Source of the DNA: an uncultured Alphaproteobacteria bacterium
Lineage (GTDB): Bacteria > Pseudomonadota > Alphaproteobacteria > Bin95
Direction of reading: 5' to 3'
DNA length: 37,655 nucleotides
NCBI GenBank assembly: GCA_937891825.1
Contig: CALAHN010000157.1
Location: 1-37,655 of the forward strand
In this document: positions 1 to 8,067 of the stretch, in pieces
Layout of the letters: each line of letters starts with the position of its first letter
Numbering within the stretch: position 1 is the first letter of the stretch
Position numbers and translations under genes: made by a program
Notes under the pieces: generated by a model
Told to the model about the DNA's origin: nothing
Database searches by the model: none
The model's input: the letters and a program-made list of their open reading frames with translations, nothing else

Positions 1-51
1 TGGAACTTCCTCAGAAACGCTGCCTATGTTGCAGATTAATCGCCCGACGCT

Positions 52-852
52 CTAGGCGGAGTGTTCGGCAGACTTGGCTGGCTCAGCCCGAAGGTCGGCC
101 GGCGCCACGCCTTTTTCCAGGGCCATTACCAGACGATCATAGCTTGGATGCAGCGTGCCGCATATCCGGTCCCAGAAGCTGAACTGATTGCCGAAATTCA
201 CGTCGAAATACTGATGATGCTGTTCGTGGTGGAGCACCGCGATGAACGGCCATGGCGCCCGCGCCAACCGGCCGGCGAAATGCTCATGCCCGGCATGCCC
301 GATCAGCCCGCGCACTTCGTCGAACAGCCGCATGCCGATCAAGGCCAGCGGCGGGATCGGCAGGATGAAGGGCAAGACGAGAAAGAAGGCCTGGATCAGA
401 AAGGCGTCGGTCACGGTGAAGGCGTTGTTGCTCCAGACCGACGGCGCGACGCTCAGGTGATGGCGGCGATGGAAGCGTCGATAGAGCGGCTTCATGTGCA
501 TCAGGCGGTGCTGGAAATACAGCCAGGCATCCTGCAGCACGACCGCGACGGCGAATGTCCACAAGAGCGATACCGGCGTCATCGCGAGCGGCGTCTGGGT
601 CCAGCCCAGATGCTGCATATAGAGGCCGCCGGCGGTGCAGAACGCCGTGGCCGCCAGGGCTTTCAAGCTTTGCCGGATTTCCTCGCCCGCCGACATGCGC
701 GAGCGCCGGTCCCGGCCGTTCAGGCCATGGATCTGGCGTTCGGGATACCGCCGGTTGATGCGAAGCAGCGCCCAGCCGACCGTGAAATACACCAGCAGCA
801 GAACGGCGTAAACCAGCGCCCACAGGCCAAGGAAGGTCAGTGCTTGCAACAC
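52..852 (-). CDS. Sterol desaturase / fatty acid hydroxylase family membrane protein
   Basis: Integral-membrane di-iron oxygenase-type protein, expected to hydroxylate or desaturate a lipid; the substrate cannot be read from sequence. It has 266 residues, the usual length for the family. The sequence shows the histidine clusters that bind the two irons: HRLMH (about residues 115-119), HRRHH (128-132), HAGHEH (186-191) and HHEQHH (208-213). Hydrophobic segments lie at about 5-30, 66-80, 95-112 and 150-175. The start is a GTG placed directly after the TGA stop of the threonine aldolase gene upstream, so the pair is probably co-transcribed and translationally coupled; no strong ribosome-binding site is seen. 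Related families include sterol C5/C4 oxidases, beta-carotene hydroxylase-like proteins and alkylglycerol monooxygenase, and I cannot choose among them. Confidence 0.9.
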   Translation of the reverse strand: MLQALTFLGLWALVYAVLLLVYFTVGWALLRINRRYPERQIHGLNGRDRRSRMSAGEEIRQSLKALAATAFCTAGGLYMQHLGWTQTPLAMTPVSLLWTFAVAVVLQDAWLYFQHRLMHMKPLYRRFHRRHHLSVAPSVWSNNAFTVTDAFLIQAFFLVLPFILPIPPLALIGMRLFDEVRGLIGHAGHEHFAGRLARAPWPFIAVLHHEQHHQYFDVNFGNQFSFWDRICGTLHPSYDRLVMALEKGVAPADLRAEPAKSAEHSA

Positions 853-1908
853 TCAGGCGCGTCCGGCGACCACGTCCCGGACGGCGGCGAGCGCCAGGTC
901 GATGCCTTTGGCGTCCACGTCCAGATGGGTGACGGCGCGCATCAGGTCGCGCGGGCCATACCCGGTCCCGATGCGCACGCCTTTCGCCAGAAGTCGTTCG
1001 GACATCTCGAAATTCGTCATGCCGGCGCCGTTCACGTCGAAGAACACCATGTTGGTTTCAGGCTCTTCCGGATCGACTTCGATGCCGGGAATCTGCATCA
1101 GGCCCTGGGCCAGGCGCTTGGCGTTCTGGTGGTCGTCGGCCAGGCGCTGCACATGGTGCTTCAGGGCGTAGACGCCGGCGGCCGCGACAATGCCGGCCTG
1201 GCGCATGGCGCCGCCGAACTGATGCTTCCAGCGCCAGCTTTCCTCTATGAAGTCCCGGCTGCCGACGAGCACTGCCCCGACCGGGCAGCCCAGTCCCTTG
1301 GAGAGATCGATCCAGGTCGAATCGCATTCACTGGCGAACGCCTTGGCCGACGTGCCGGTCGCCGCGACCGCATTCAGCATGCGCGCGCCGTCCATGTGCA
1401 GGGCCAGTTTGTGCTTGCGGGCGGCGCTCGCCACGTCCTTGACCTCATCCAGCGTCCAGCACGCGCCGCCGCCGAAATTGCTTGTCTGCTCGATCGAGAC
1501 GACCTTTGGCAGCGGCCGATTGTGCTTGTAGGGCTTGATCGCCTTTTCGACGGCGGCGCCGGTGAAGATCCCGCGCCGGCCGCCGTCGACCTGGGTCAGC
1601 ATGCAGCCGGAAAGCGCCGCCGGGCCGCCGGCCTCCGCATGGATCGGGTGCGCGAGCTGGTCGAGAATCACGCTGTCGCCCTGGCGGCAATAGACCCGAT
1701 AGGCGATGGCGTTGCACATGGTGCCCGACGGCACGAAGACCGCGGCTTCATGGCCGGTGAGTTCCGCCGCCATGGCGCACAGCTCGTTGACGGTCGGGTC
1801 CTCGTGGGCCTGTTCGTTGCCGACTTCGGCTTCCGCCATGGCTTTGCGCATGGCAGGGGTCGGACGGGTGACTGTATCGCTGTACAGGTCGACGGCGAGC
1901 GCTGGCAT
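853..1908 (-). CDS. Threonine aldolase family PLP enzyme (low-specificity L-threonine aldolase-like)
   Basis: Fold-type I PLP enzyme of the beta-eliminating lyase/threonine aldolase family, which typically cleaves L-threonine or L-allo-threonine to glycine and acetaldehyde in the cytoplasm. The 351-residue product begins with the family N-terminus (DLYSDTVTRPTPAMR). It keeps the cofactor region PSGTMCN (60-66), the DGAR motif (173-176) and the Schiff-base lysine in DLSKGLGCPVG (Lys204). I chose the ATG at 1908 over an upstream ATG at 1962 because homology begins there and GGAGG sits 10 bases before it. It is followed without a gap by the sterol desaturase-like gene. Substrate preference (L-threonine, allo-threonine or phenylserine) cannot be deduced. 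Confidence 0.93.
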   Translation of the reverse strand: MPALAVDLYSDTVTRPTPAMRKAMAEAEVGNEQAHEDPTVNELCAMAAELTGHEAAVFVPSGTMCNAIAYRVYCRQGDSVILDQLAHPIHAEAGGPAALSGCMLTQVDGGRRGIFTGAAVEKAIKPYKHNRPLPKVVSIEQTSNFGGGACWTLDEVKDVASAARKHKLALHMDGARMLNAVAATGTSAKAFASECDSTWIDLSKGLGCPVGAVLVGSRDFIEESWRWKHQFGGAMRQAGIVAAAGVYALKHHVQRLADDHQNAKRLAQGLMQIPGIEVDPEEPETNMVFFDVNGAGMTNFEMSERLLAKGVRIGTGYGPRDLMRAVTHLDVDAKGIDLALAAVRDVVAGRA

Positions 1909-1972
1909 GGAAGGGCAACCTCCGGTCGGATCAATGGATCGTTCGGGCAAGTGATACCACAATAGCAGCGGT

Positions 1973-2521
1973 TCAGAAGCCGCGGCCTTTTGTTTCGGCG
2001 AACGCGATTTCGGCCGGCGTCGATAGGCGGCGAAGCGCGGCGTTTCGGTGCGGAAAGCGTCCGAACCGGGCGATGATATCCCGGTGCGCCTCAGCGAACT
2101 TCAGGTATTCGGGATCGCCGAGGGCGCTATAGAGGCGCACGCTTTCGTCCTGGGCCGCCATATCCTCGGCATGCTCGAACGGCAGGTAGAGGAAAGCCCG
2201 TTCATGCAGGGTCATCGCCGTATCCCAGCCGCGCCGAACGGCGAGGCCGGCGGCGCTCAAGGCCGCGCGGTCGGTGGCGAAGGCGCGCGGGTCCTCCCGG
2301 AAGATGTTACGCGGGATCTGGTCGGTCAGCACGACGAAGGCCAGCAGACCCTCCGGCGTCGCCAGCCAGTCGGCCAGCGCGCCGGCGGCGGCGCGGCGCC
2401 AGTCCGGCTCGAACTGGCGGCAGAGGTCGTCGAAGGCGGGGCCGCCGGCGAACCATTCCGCCCGCTTTTCGCCTGGGTCGGGGCCAAACCAGAAATCGAG
2501 AATCCGGGCAGGGTCGGCCAT
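1973..2521 (-). CDS. DUF924 family protein
   Basis: A 182-residue cytoplasmic protein of the DUF924 family, an all-helical TPR-like fold of unknown function found widely in proteobacteria and eukaryotes. Family hallmarks are the opening ILDFWFGPDP, the central DQIPRNIFR and the FLYLPFEHAED block followed by a FGRFPHRN motif. The ATG at 2521 is preceded by AAGGGAG at a suitable distance. It lies upstream of the threonine aldolase gene on the same strand with a 64-base gap, so it may belong to the same transcript. A hairpin terminator separates it from the EF-hand gene upstream. No catalytic role should be assumed. Confidence 0.9.
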   Translation of the reverse strand: MADPARILDFWFGPDPGEKRAEWFAGGPAFDDLCRQFEPDWRRAAAGALADWLATPEGLLAFVVLTDQIPRNIFREDPRAFATDRAALSAAGLAVRRGWDTAMTLHERAFLYLPFEHAEDMAAQDESVRLYSALGDPEYLKFAEAHRDIIARFGRFPHRNAALRRLSTPAEIAFAETKGRGF

Positions 2522-2548
2522 CGAACTGCGCTCCCTTCAATCGCGAAA

Positions 2549-2576
2549 ACGGCGCCCGAAGGGTATCGGGCGCCGT
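2549..2576 (-). terminator. Rho-independent terminator downstream of EF-hand gene
   Basis: An 11-bp perfect stem (2549-2559 with 2566-2576) and a 6-base loop. Read on the minus strand the stem is followed by TTTT. It ends transcripts coming from the EF-hand gene just before the DUF924 start. Confidence 0.7.
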
Positions 2577-2592
2577 GTCCGAAGGGAAGGCA

Positions 2593-2618
2593 GGGTTAGA
2601 AGGGTAGAAGGGTTAGGG
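2593..2618 (+). repeat. Telomere-like G-rich repeat, predicted G-quadruplex
   Basis: Four GGG runs at 2593-2595, 2602-2604, 2610-2612 and 2616-2618 are separated by loops of 6, 5 and 3 bases (TTAGAA, TAGAA, TTA). This satisfies the simple G3N1-7 quadruplex rule on the plus strand. It overlaps the left arm of the adjacent palindrome and lies in the 3' region of the EF-hand transcript, where the RNA would be C-rich. Confidence 0.55.
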
Positions 2619-2653
2619 CGAGGCGCGTCCAGGCGGACACGGGATCCTCGCCC
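2616..2653. repeat. REP-like palindrome, copy A
   Basis: Outer arms 2616-2623 (GGGCGAGG) and 2646-2653 (CCTCGCCC) enclose an inner stem, CGCGTCC at 2624-2630 against GGACACG at 2635-2641, with an AGGC loop. The same inner core, arms and offset of a few bases on the right side occur at 18293-18332 and, less perfectly, at 23808-23841. All copies are intergenic. Confidence 0.6.
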
Positions 2654-2667
2654 CGTTTGACCCCGTC

Positions 2668-3135
2668 TTACTTCGTCGCGGGCTTGCCAGCTTCGCCCGG
2701 CATGCCCTTGTGGCCCTTGTGGCCGTGGCGGCGGCCTTCGCCTGGCTCAAGCACGCCGTCGCTGTTCTGATCCATGCGGGCGAAGCGTTCCGTGCCCTTG
2801 GCGCGGGCTTCGTCGGCGGAGATCGCGCCGTCGCCGTCCGTATCCATGCGGGCAAGGCGCTTCGCGACATGCTCGGCGATACGGGCCTGCATCGATGCTT
2901 CCAGTTCCGCCTTGGACAGTTTGCCGTCGCCGTCCGTGTCGGTCTTGGCGAAGCGGGCGTCGCCGAAAGCCTGGGCTTCGGCCTGTGTGACCTTGCCGTC
3001 CTTGTCGGCGTCGATCGCCTGGAACGTGGCCTGCTTGCCGCCGTGCATGCCGCCATGGCCGCCCGAACCGCAGGCGAAAGCGCCGGCGACGGGAATGGTC
3101 ACGAGGGCGGCGGCGATGATGAGAGTGCGTTTCAT
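2668..3135 (-). CDS. Secreted four-EF-hand calcium-binding protein
   Basis: A 155-residue protein with an N-terminal signal peptide (about residues 1-21, MKRTLIIAAALVTIPVAGAF), so it is probably periplasmic. Four canonical 12-residue calcium loops follow: 42-53 (DADKDGKVTQAE), 66-77 (DTDGDGKLSKAE), 98-109 (DTDGDGAISADE) and 122-133 (DQNSDGVLEPGE), each with acidic residues at positions 1, 3, 5 and 12 or close substitutes. Gly/His-rich stretches flank the EF-hands at both ends (GSGGHGGMHGG near 23-33 and RRHGHKGHKGM near 135-145), which could bind transition metals. The ATG at 3135 is chosen because the signal peptide begins there and AAGGA precedes it. A terminator follows at 2549-2576. The role may be calcium buffering or sensing; no partner is evident. 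Confidence 0.9.
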   Translation of the reverse strand: MKRTLIIAAALVTIPVAGAFACGSGGHGGMHGGKQATFQAIDADKDGKVTQAEAQAFGDARFAKTDTDGDGKLSKAELEASMQARIAEHVAKRLARMDTDGDGAISADEARAKGTERFARMDQNSDGVLEPGEGRRHGHKGHKGMPGEAGKPATK

Positions 3136-3239
3136 GGCTGTTCGGTCCTTCTTGAGAGAGGGCTGAGGGGTTTCGAGAGAGCCGGAGCGCATCCAGCTTT
3201 CACTTATCCCAACGAAGGCCACGGGCATTTCCGTCGAAG

Positions 3240-3832
3240 TTATTTTTCCCGCACAGCATGGGACGCCCGGTCCAGCCGATACAGCACATGGCGGAGGAGC
3301 GGCGAGGCCGCATCCAGGGCCGGATGATCGAAGCTGCCGGCGACATCCTGGCGCATGCCGATCCGCGCCATGACCGCGCGCGAGGGCAGGTTCTGTTCGC
3401 CGTGAAGCTGACGACCTCCTCCAGGCCAAGCGCCGCAAAGCCGTGCTCGAGCCCGGCCAGCGCCGCCTCCGTGGCATAGCCCTGGCCCCAATAGCGCCGC
3501 GCCAGCCGCCAGCCGATTTCGACGGCCGGCGTGAACCGGGCCGGAAACCGCGCGAGCGCCAGGCCGGCGAACCCGATCAGGGCGCCGCTCGACTTCAGCT
3601 CCAGGGCCGGGAAGGCGAACCCGTCCGCCGCCGCGCGGGTTTGCAAGCGGTCGAAGAACGTATCGCTTTCCGCCCGTGTCAGCGTGGACGGAAAAAAGCG
3701 CATCACCTCGGGATCGGCGTTCATCGCCGCCAAAGGCTCTCGGTCGTCCTCCCGCCAATGGCGCACGATGAGCCGCGGCGTTTCATAAAGCGAACCGGGC
3801 TGGGCGCCGTCCCGATAGGGCCGACGGATCAT
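3240..3832 (-). pseudogene. GNAT N-acetyltransferase (RimJ/RimL type), frameshifted
   Basis: The reading frame opens at ATG 3832 and encodes an acetyltransferase_3-type GNAT: ETPRLIVRHWREDD, then EIGWRLARRYWGQGYATEAA (the acetyl-CoA-binding region) and EEVVSFTA. At about 3399-3400 the frame shifts. The natural C-terminal part (NLPSRAVMARIGMRQD, then FDHPALDAASPLLRHVLYR) continues in another minus-strand frame to the TAA at 3240. The span of 593 bases is one short of a whole number of codons, which fits loss of a single base after FTA. Without it the protein would be about 197 residues, normal for the family. The start overlaps the amidase stop as ATGA, so the gene was built to be translated with the amidase. 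A sequencing or assembly error is a real alternative to true decay. Confidence 0.82.
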
Positions 3833-5304
3833 TTCTCGACGATGGACTTCAGCGCCGGCGTCGGCCCGGCCGCGAGCTTCGCGATATCCGGGGTCGGCCG
3901 GCCAAGGCCCGGCATGCGCCTCACGGCCTGCTCGATCGCGTGGGCGGCGCCCAGGACGAAGCCGTCGTCCTTCGCGGGGCCGATCACCTGCAAGCCGAAC
4001 GGCATGCCCTTCTCGTCCAGCCCAAGCGGGATCGAGGCGGCGGGGCAGGTCGTGAGCGTGATGCCGAAGGTCGGCGCCAGCCATGAGAAATAGCTGCGCA
4101 ACGGTTCGCCGTTCATCTCCTCCAGATACCAGGTCTGCCAGGGGAACGGCGAAATCGGCACGGTCGGCCCGATCAGGAGATCGAATTCCTGGAAGAATTC
4201 CTCGGTCCGCCGATACAGGTTCGTGTGTTCGACCTCCGCCGCCGCGACGTCGGCCAGGCTCATGGCGGCTCCCTGCTCATAATTCGCGCGCACATTGGGG
4301 CCGAGCAGTCCCGGATCGCGGGCATAGGTCTCGCGATGATTGGCGACGAAGCTGAGGGCGCGGAGCGTCGAGAACGTGCCCTCGGCGTCGCCCAGGTCCG
4401 GCGTCGCCTCGACGCATTCCCGGAAGAAGCCTTTGATCTGGCGGACCTTGTCGCGCATCGTCTGCGCATAGGCCTTGTCGACCGGCGCGAAGCCGAAATC
4501 CGTCGTCCAGCCGACATTCAGGCCGCCCAGGTCGATGGGCATCGGCGTCGCGAAATCGCGCGGATCGACCGCGGTCGAAAGCGGGTCGCGGGCGTCGTCG
4601 GCGGCTTGATGGGCGAGCAGCATGCAGATGTCGTCGATCGAGCGCGCCATCGGGCCGGAGACGCTGAGCGAGGACCAGCCGAGCTTGCGCTTGGCGGTCG
4701 CGACCAGGCCCGGCGTCGGCCGGAAGCCGGCGACGCCGCAATATGCGGCTGGAATGCGCAAGCTGCCGCCCATGTCGGAACCCGTCGCGAGCGGCATCAT
4801 GCCTGTCGCGAGCGCGACCGCGGAGCCGCCGGACGATCCGCCGGCGTTGAGCATCGGGTTGAACGGGTTGCCGGTCGCGCCCCAGACGGGGTTCCGCGTA
4901 TTGGCGCCCGCGCCGAATTCGGGCGTATTGGTCTTGGCGAAGACGATGCCGCCGGCGCGCTTGACCCGGGCCACCATGATTTCATCGGTCTCCGGCACAT
5001 GGTTCCTGTACTGGGGCGAGCCGTAGGTCGTCAGCAGTCCTGCCGTGTCTTCCAGGTCCTTCACGCCGACGGGCAGGCCGTGCAGCGGCGGCAGGTCGTC
5101 GCCGCGCACGACGGAGCGTTCGGCTTCCACCGCCGCGACGCGGGCGCGATCGAAGTCCCGGGCGCAGATTGCGTTGACGGCCGGGTCGACCGCCTCGATC
5201 CGCTCGACGCAGGCCTCCAGCAATTCGACCGGCGAGATTTCCTTGCTGCCGATCATCCGGCGGGCTTCGCGGGCGGAGAGGTCGTTCAAGCTTGGGTCGG
5301 CCAT
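3829..5304 (-). CDS. Amidase (amidase signature family)
   Basis: A 491-residue amidase-signature hydrolase related to GatA and to bacterial aryl/acyl amidases; it would hydrolyse a C-N amide bond in the cytoplasm. The Ser-cisSer-Lys triad is visible: Lys82 in GVKD, Ser157 in the AGGSSGGSA loop and the nucleophile Ser181 in GSDMGGSLRIPAA. ATG 5304 was selected because homology starts there (SLNDLSAREARRMI) and AGGAG lies 7 bases upstream; an upstream in-frame ATG at 5451 falls inside the malic enzyme gene. There are no gatC/gatB neighbours, so a tRNA-amidotransferase role is unlikely. The coupled downstream gene is the frameshifted GNAT. Substrate unknown. Confidence 0.93.
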   Translation of the reverse strand: MADPSLNDLSAREARRMIGSKEISPVELLEACVERIEAVDPAVNAICARDFDRARVAAVEAERSVVRGDDLPPLHGLPVGVKDLEDTAGLLTTYGSPQYRNHVPETDEIMVARVKRAGGIVFAKTNTPEFGAGANTRNPVWGATGNPFNPMLNAGGSSGGSAVALATGMMPLATGSDMGGSLRIPAAYCGVAGFRPTPGLVATAKRKLGWSSLSVSGPMARSIDDICMLLAHQAADDARDPLSTAVDPRDFATPMPIDLGGLNVGWTTDFGFAPVDKAYAQTMRDKVRQIKGFFRECVEATPDLGDAEGTFSTLRALSFVANHRETYARDPGLLGPNVRANYEQGAAMSLADVAAAEVEHTNLYRRTEEFFQEFDLLIGPTVPISPFPWQTWYLEEMNGEPLRSYFSWLAPTFGITLTTCPAASIPLGLDEKGMPFGLQVIGPAKDDGFVLGAAHAIEQAVRRMPGLGRPTPDIAKLAAGPTPALKSIVEK

Positions 5305-5345
5305 GGGGCGTCTCCTGTAACTGGGGTGCGAAGGGTGATCGGCCG

Positions 5346-7622
5346 TCAGGCGCGGGCGCGGTCCTGGGCTTCGACCGAGGCGATGGCGGTGACGTTCAGC
5401 ACGGTGCGGGCGGTCGCGGCTGGGGTCAGCACATGGGCCGGCTCGGCGCATCCGAGCAGGATCGGCCCGATGTGCAGGCCATCGGCGGCGCCCTTGGCGA
5501 AATTGAAGGCGATGTTGGCGGCGTCCAGGTTCGGCATGATCAACAGGTTGGCGGCGCCGGTCAGCTTCGCGCCCGGAAAGATCCGCTTGCGGACCTCTTC
5601 GTCGATGGCGGCGTCGGCATGCATTTCGCCTTCGACCTCGAAGTCGAGCTCCATGTCATGCAGCTTGGCGAGCGCTTCCCGCATCTTGACCGCCGAGGGG
5701 CTGTCGCGGCCGCCGAAGTTCGAATGGGAAATCAGCGCGACCTTCGGCGAAATGCCGAAGCGGCCAAGTTCGCCCGCCGCCAGCACGGTCATGCGCACGA
5801 TATCGTCGGCGGTCGGGTCCTGCTGCACATAGGTGTCGCAAATGAAATAGGCCCCGGACGGCAGGAGCAGGCCGCTCATCGCCGCCATGCTGCGCACGCC
5901 CTGGGCCTTGCCGATAACGGCTTCGATCAGCGCCAGGTTGGCTGCATAGGCGCCGTCCAGGCCGCAGATCATGGCGTCGGCGTCGCCGCGTTTGAGCGCG
6001 ACCGTCGCAATCGCCGTGGTGTTCGAGCGGATCGCCGTCCGCGCCGCGTCCGGCGTCACGCCGCGCCGCGCCATGGCCGTGTGGAAGGTCTCCACATAGT
6101 CCCGGTAGCGATCGTCCTTCTGCGGATTGATCAGCTCGAAATCGACTCCGGGACGAATTCTGAGGCCAAGCCGCTTCAAGCGGGTTTCGATGACCGCCGG
6201 CCGGCCGATCAGGATCGGGCGCGCGACGCCTTCCTCGACCGCCGCCTGGGCGGTCCGCAACACGCGCTCGTCCTCGCCGTCGGCGTAGATCACGCGCTTG
6301 GGATCTTCCCGCGCGCGCTCGAAGACCGGCTTCATCACGAGGCCGGAGCGGAAGACGAACGTGCCCAGCCGCTCCTTGTAGGCGCGCCAGTCGGCGATCG
6401 GCCGGGCCGCGACGCCGGTCTCGCAGGCGGCCTTGGCGACGGCCGGCGCGATCTCCAGGATCAGGCGCGGGTCGAACGGCTTCGGGATGATGTAGCTCCG
6501 CCCGAAGGAATATGCCTCGCCGCCATAAGCCGCCTGCACGTCCTCAGACTGCTCCTGCATGGCGAGATTGGCGATCGCCTCGACGGCGGCGCGCTTCATC
6601 GCCTCGTTGATCTCGGAGGCGCCGACATCCAGCGCGCCGCGGAAGATGAACGGGAAGCACAGCACGTTGTTGACCTGGTTTGGATAGTCGGACCGGCCGG
6701 TCGCGATGATCGCGTCGGGCCTCGCTTCCCGCGCCAGCGCCGGGTCGATCTCCGGGTTCGGATTGGCGAGCGCCAGGATCAGGGGATCGGGCGCCATTTG
6801 CGCCAGCATCTCCGGCTTCAGCACGTTGGCGGCGGAGAGGCCGAGGAAAATGTCCGCGCCGGGCATGACTTCAGCGAGCGTGCGGAGCGGGGTCGGCTGC
6901 GCATAGGCGGCTTTCCATTCGTCCATCACCTCCTGGCGGCCTTCGAAGACGACGCCGACGATATCGGTCACCCAGATGTTCTCGCGCTTCAGGCCGAGGC
7001 CGCAGAGCAGGTTCAGGCAGGCGATCGAAGCGGCGCCCGCGCCGGACGCGACGAGCTTCACCGCGCCCGGGTCCTTGCCCACCAGCCGCAGCGCATTCAG
7101 GACCGCCGCGGAGACGATGATCGCCGTGCCGTGTTGATCGTCGTGGAAGACGGGGATGTTCATGCGCGACCGAAGTTCGCGTTCGATCACGAAGCATTCC
7201 GGGGCCTTGATGTCCTCCAGATTGATGCCGCCGAAGGTCGGCTCCAGGGCGGCGACGACGTTGCAGAAGCGCTCGGGATCGGTTTCGTCGACTTCGATGT
7301 CGAAGACGTCGATGCCGGCGAACTTCTTGAACAGAACCGCCTTGCCTTCCATGACCGGCTTCGCCGCGAGCGGGCCGATGGCGCCCAACCCCAGGACCGC
7401 CGTGCCATTCGAAATGACGCCGACGAGGTTGCCGCGCGCGGTGACCAGCGCCGCCTCGCCCGGATCGTCGACAATCGCTTCGCAGGCCGCCGCGACGCCC
7501 GGCGAATAGGCCAGCGCCAGATCGCGCTGGGTGCTGAGCGGCTTCGTCGCCTGGATCGCCAGCTTCCCGGCAGGCGCCCTGCGATGATACGCCAGGGCCG
7601 CTTCTTTGAGTGTGTCGGCCAT
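5346..7622 (-). CDS. maeB: NADP-dependent malic enzyme with C-terminal phosphotransacetylase-like domain
   Basis: Oxidative decarboxylation of malate to pyruvate, supplying NADPH and linking the TCA cycle to gluconeogenesis. The 758-residue protein has the hybrid architecture of MaeB: malic N-terminal domain (about 15-150, with [14 protein letters not shown]), NAD(P)-binding domain (about 160-400, with [11 protein letters not shown] and [11 protein letters not shown]), and a C-terminal phosphate acetyl/butyryl-transferase-like domain (about 425-750). In known MaeB proteins the tail is regulatory (acetyl-CoA response) and has no transacetylase activity. ATG 7622 ([10 protein letters not shown]) is preferred because AGGG lies 9 bases upstream; an in-frame ATG at 7631 is the alternative. 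It is divergent from the nitrile hydratase-like gene, with about 120 bases between them. Confidence 0.96.
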   Translation of the reverse strand: MADTLKEAALAYHRRAPAGKLAIQATKPLSTQRDLALAYSPGVAAACEAIVDDPGEAALVTARGNLVGVISNGTAVLGLGAIGPLAAKPVMEGKAVLFKKFAGIDVFDIEVDETDPERFCNVVAALEPTFGGINLEDIKAPECFVIERELRSRMNIPVFHDDQHGTAIIVSAAVLNALRLVGKDPGAVKLVASGAGAASIACLNLLCGLGLKRENIWVTDIVGVVFEGRQEVMDEWKAAYAQPTPLRTLAEVMPGADIFLGLSAANVLKPEMLAQMAPDPLILALANPNPEIDPALAREARPDAIIATGRSDYPNQVNNVLCFPFIFRGALDVGASEINEAMKRAAVEAIANLAMQEQSEDVQAAYGGEAYSFGRSYIIPKPFDPRLILEIAPAVAKAACETGVAARPIADWRAYKERLGTFVFRSGLVMKPVFERAREDPKRVIYADGEDERVLRTAQAAVEEGVARPILIGRPAVIETRLKRLGLRIRPGVDFELINPQKDDRYRDYVETFHTAMARRGVTPDAARTAIRSNTTAIATVALKRGDADAMICGLDGAYAANLALIEAVIGKAQGVRSMAAMSGLLLPSGAYFICDTYVQQDPTADDIVRMTVLAAGELGRFGISPKVALISHSNFGGRDSPSAVKMREALAKLHDMELDFEVEGEMHADAAIDEEVRKRIFPGAKLTGAANLLIMPNLDAANIAFNFAKGAADGLHIGPILLGCAEPAHVLTPAATARTVLNVTAIASVEAQDRARA

Positions 7623-7752
7623 GCCATCCATCCCTAAACGCCGTCAGTGAGGCGACAAAGCATAATGCTGTGAGCCGATGCCTGAAAGAGACAGTTCCGC
7701 GAAGCGGACAGTCGCTGTATCATGCCGGACCGGACCGCCAAGGAGACCTGAC

Positions 7753-8067
7753 ATGTCGCGTCTGCCATCGGACTATGGCGGCCAGCCAGCCGGCCCCATC
7801 GACCAGAGCGCCTATGAGCCGAACCTCTTCGACAAGCGCGTCGACGCCATGCGCATCCTGATGGGGAAGGTCGATCCGAAAATGACCTCGGACGTCTCCC
7901 GGCGAACCCAGGAAGAGCTTGACCAGGCGACCTATGACAACGCGCCCTATTACGGGCGCTGGCTGCTCGGCCTGCACAAGACCCTGATCGAGCGCGGCCA
8001 TCTGGAGCGTGAGGCCATCGAAGCCCGCGTCGCCGCCATCAAGCGACGCAACGCCGGGACCCGTTGA
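7753..8067 (+). CDS. Nitrile hydratase beta-subunit N-terminal-like protein
   Basis: A 104-residue protein resembling the helical N-terminal domain of nitrile hydratase/thiocyanate hydrolase beta subunits and the small accessory proteins of these enzymes. The telling features are the FDKRVDAMRILM segment, RRTQEELD, the YYGRWLLGLHKTLIERG block (compare YYERW..AL..LL.EKG in the family) and a C-terminal helix. It lacks the SH3-like C-terminal domain of a full beta subunit, and no alpha subunit with a metal-binding CxxCSC motif is present in the window. The start is fixed by AGGAG at 7741-7745. A TATCAT at 7718-7723 could be a -10 element. The stop overlaps the TerC start as TGATG, implying coupled translation. 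Catalysis by this protein alone is not expected. Confidence 0.7.
   Translation: MSRLPSDYGGQPAGPIDQSAYEPNLFDKRVDAMRILMGKVDPKMTSDVSRRTQEELDQATYDNAPYYGRWLLGLHKTLIERGHLEREAIEARVAAIKRRNAGTR

Noticed and set aside
61-1965. Long plus-strand open frame (634 residues) opposite the sterol desaturase and threonine aldolase genes
   Set aside because: Arg/His/Gly-rich composition with no family motifs; it is the antisense shadow of two clear genes in GC-rich DNA.
5292-7637. 781-residue plus-strand open frame opposite the malic enzyme
   Set aside because: Low-complexity shadow sequence; the minus-strand frame is unmistakable MaeB.
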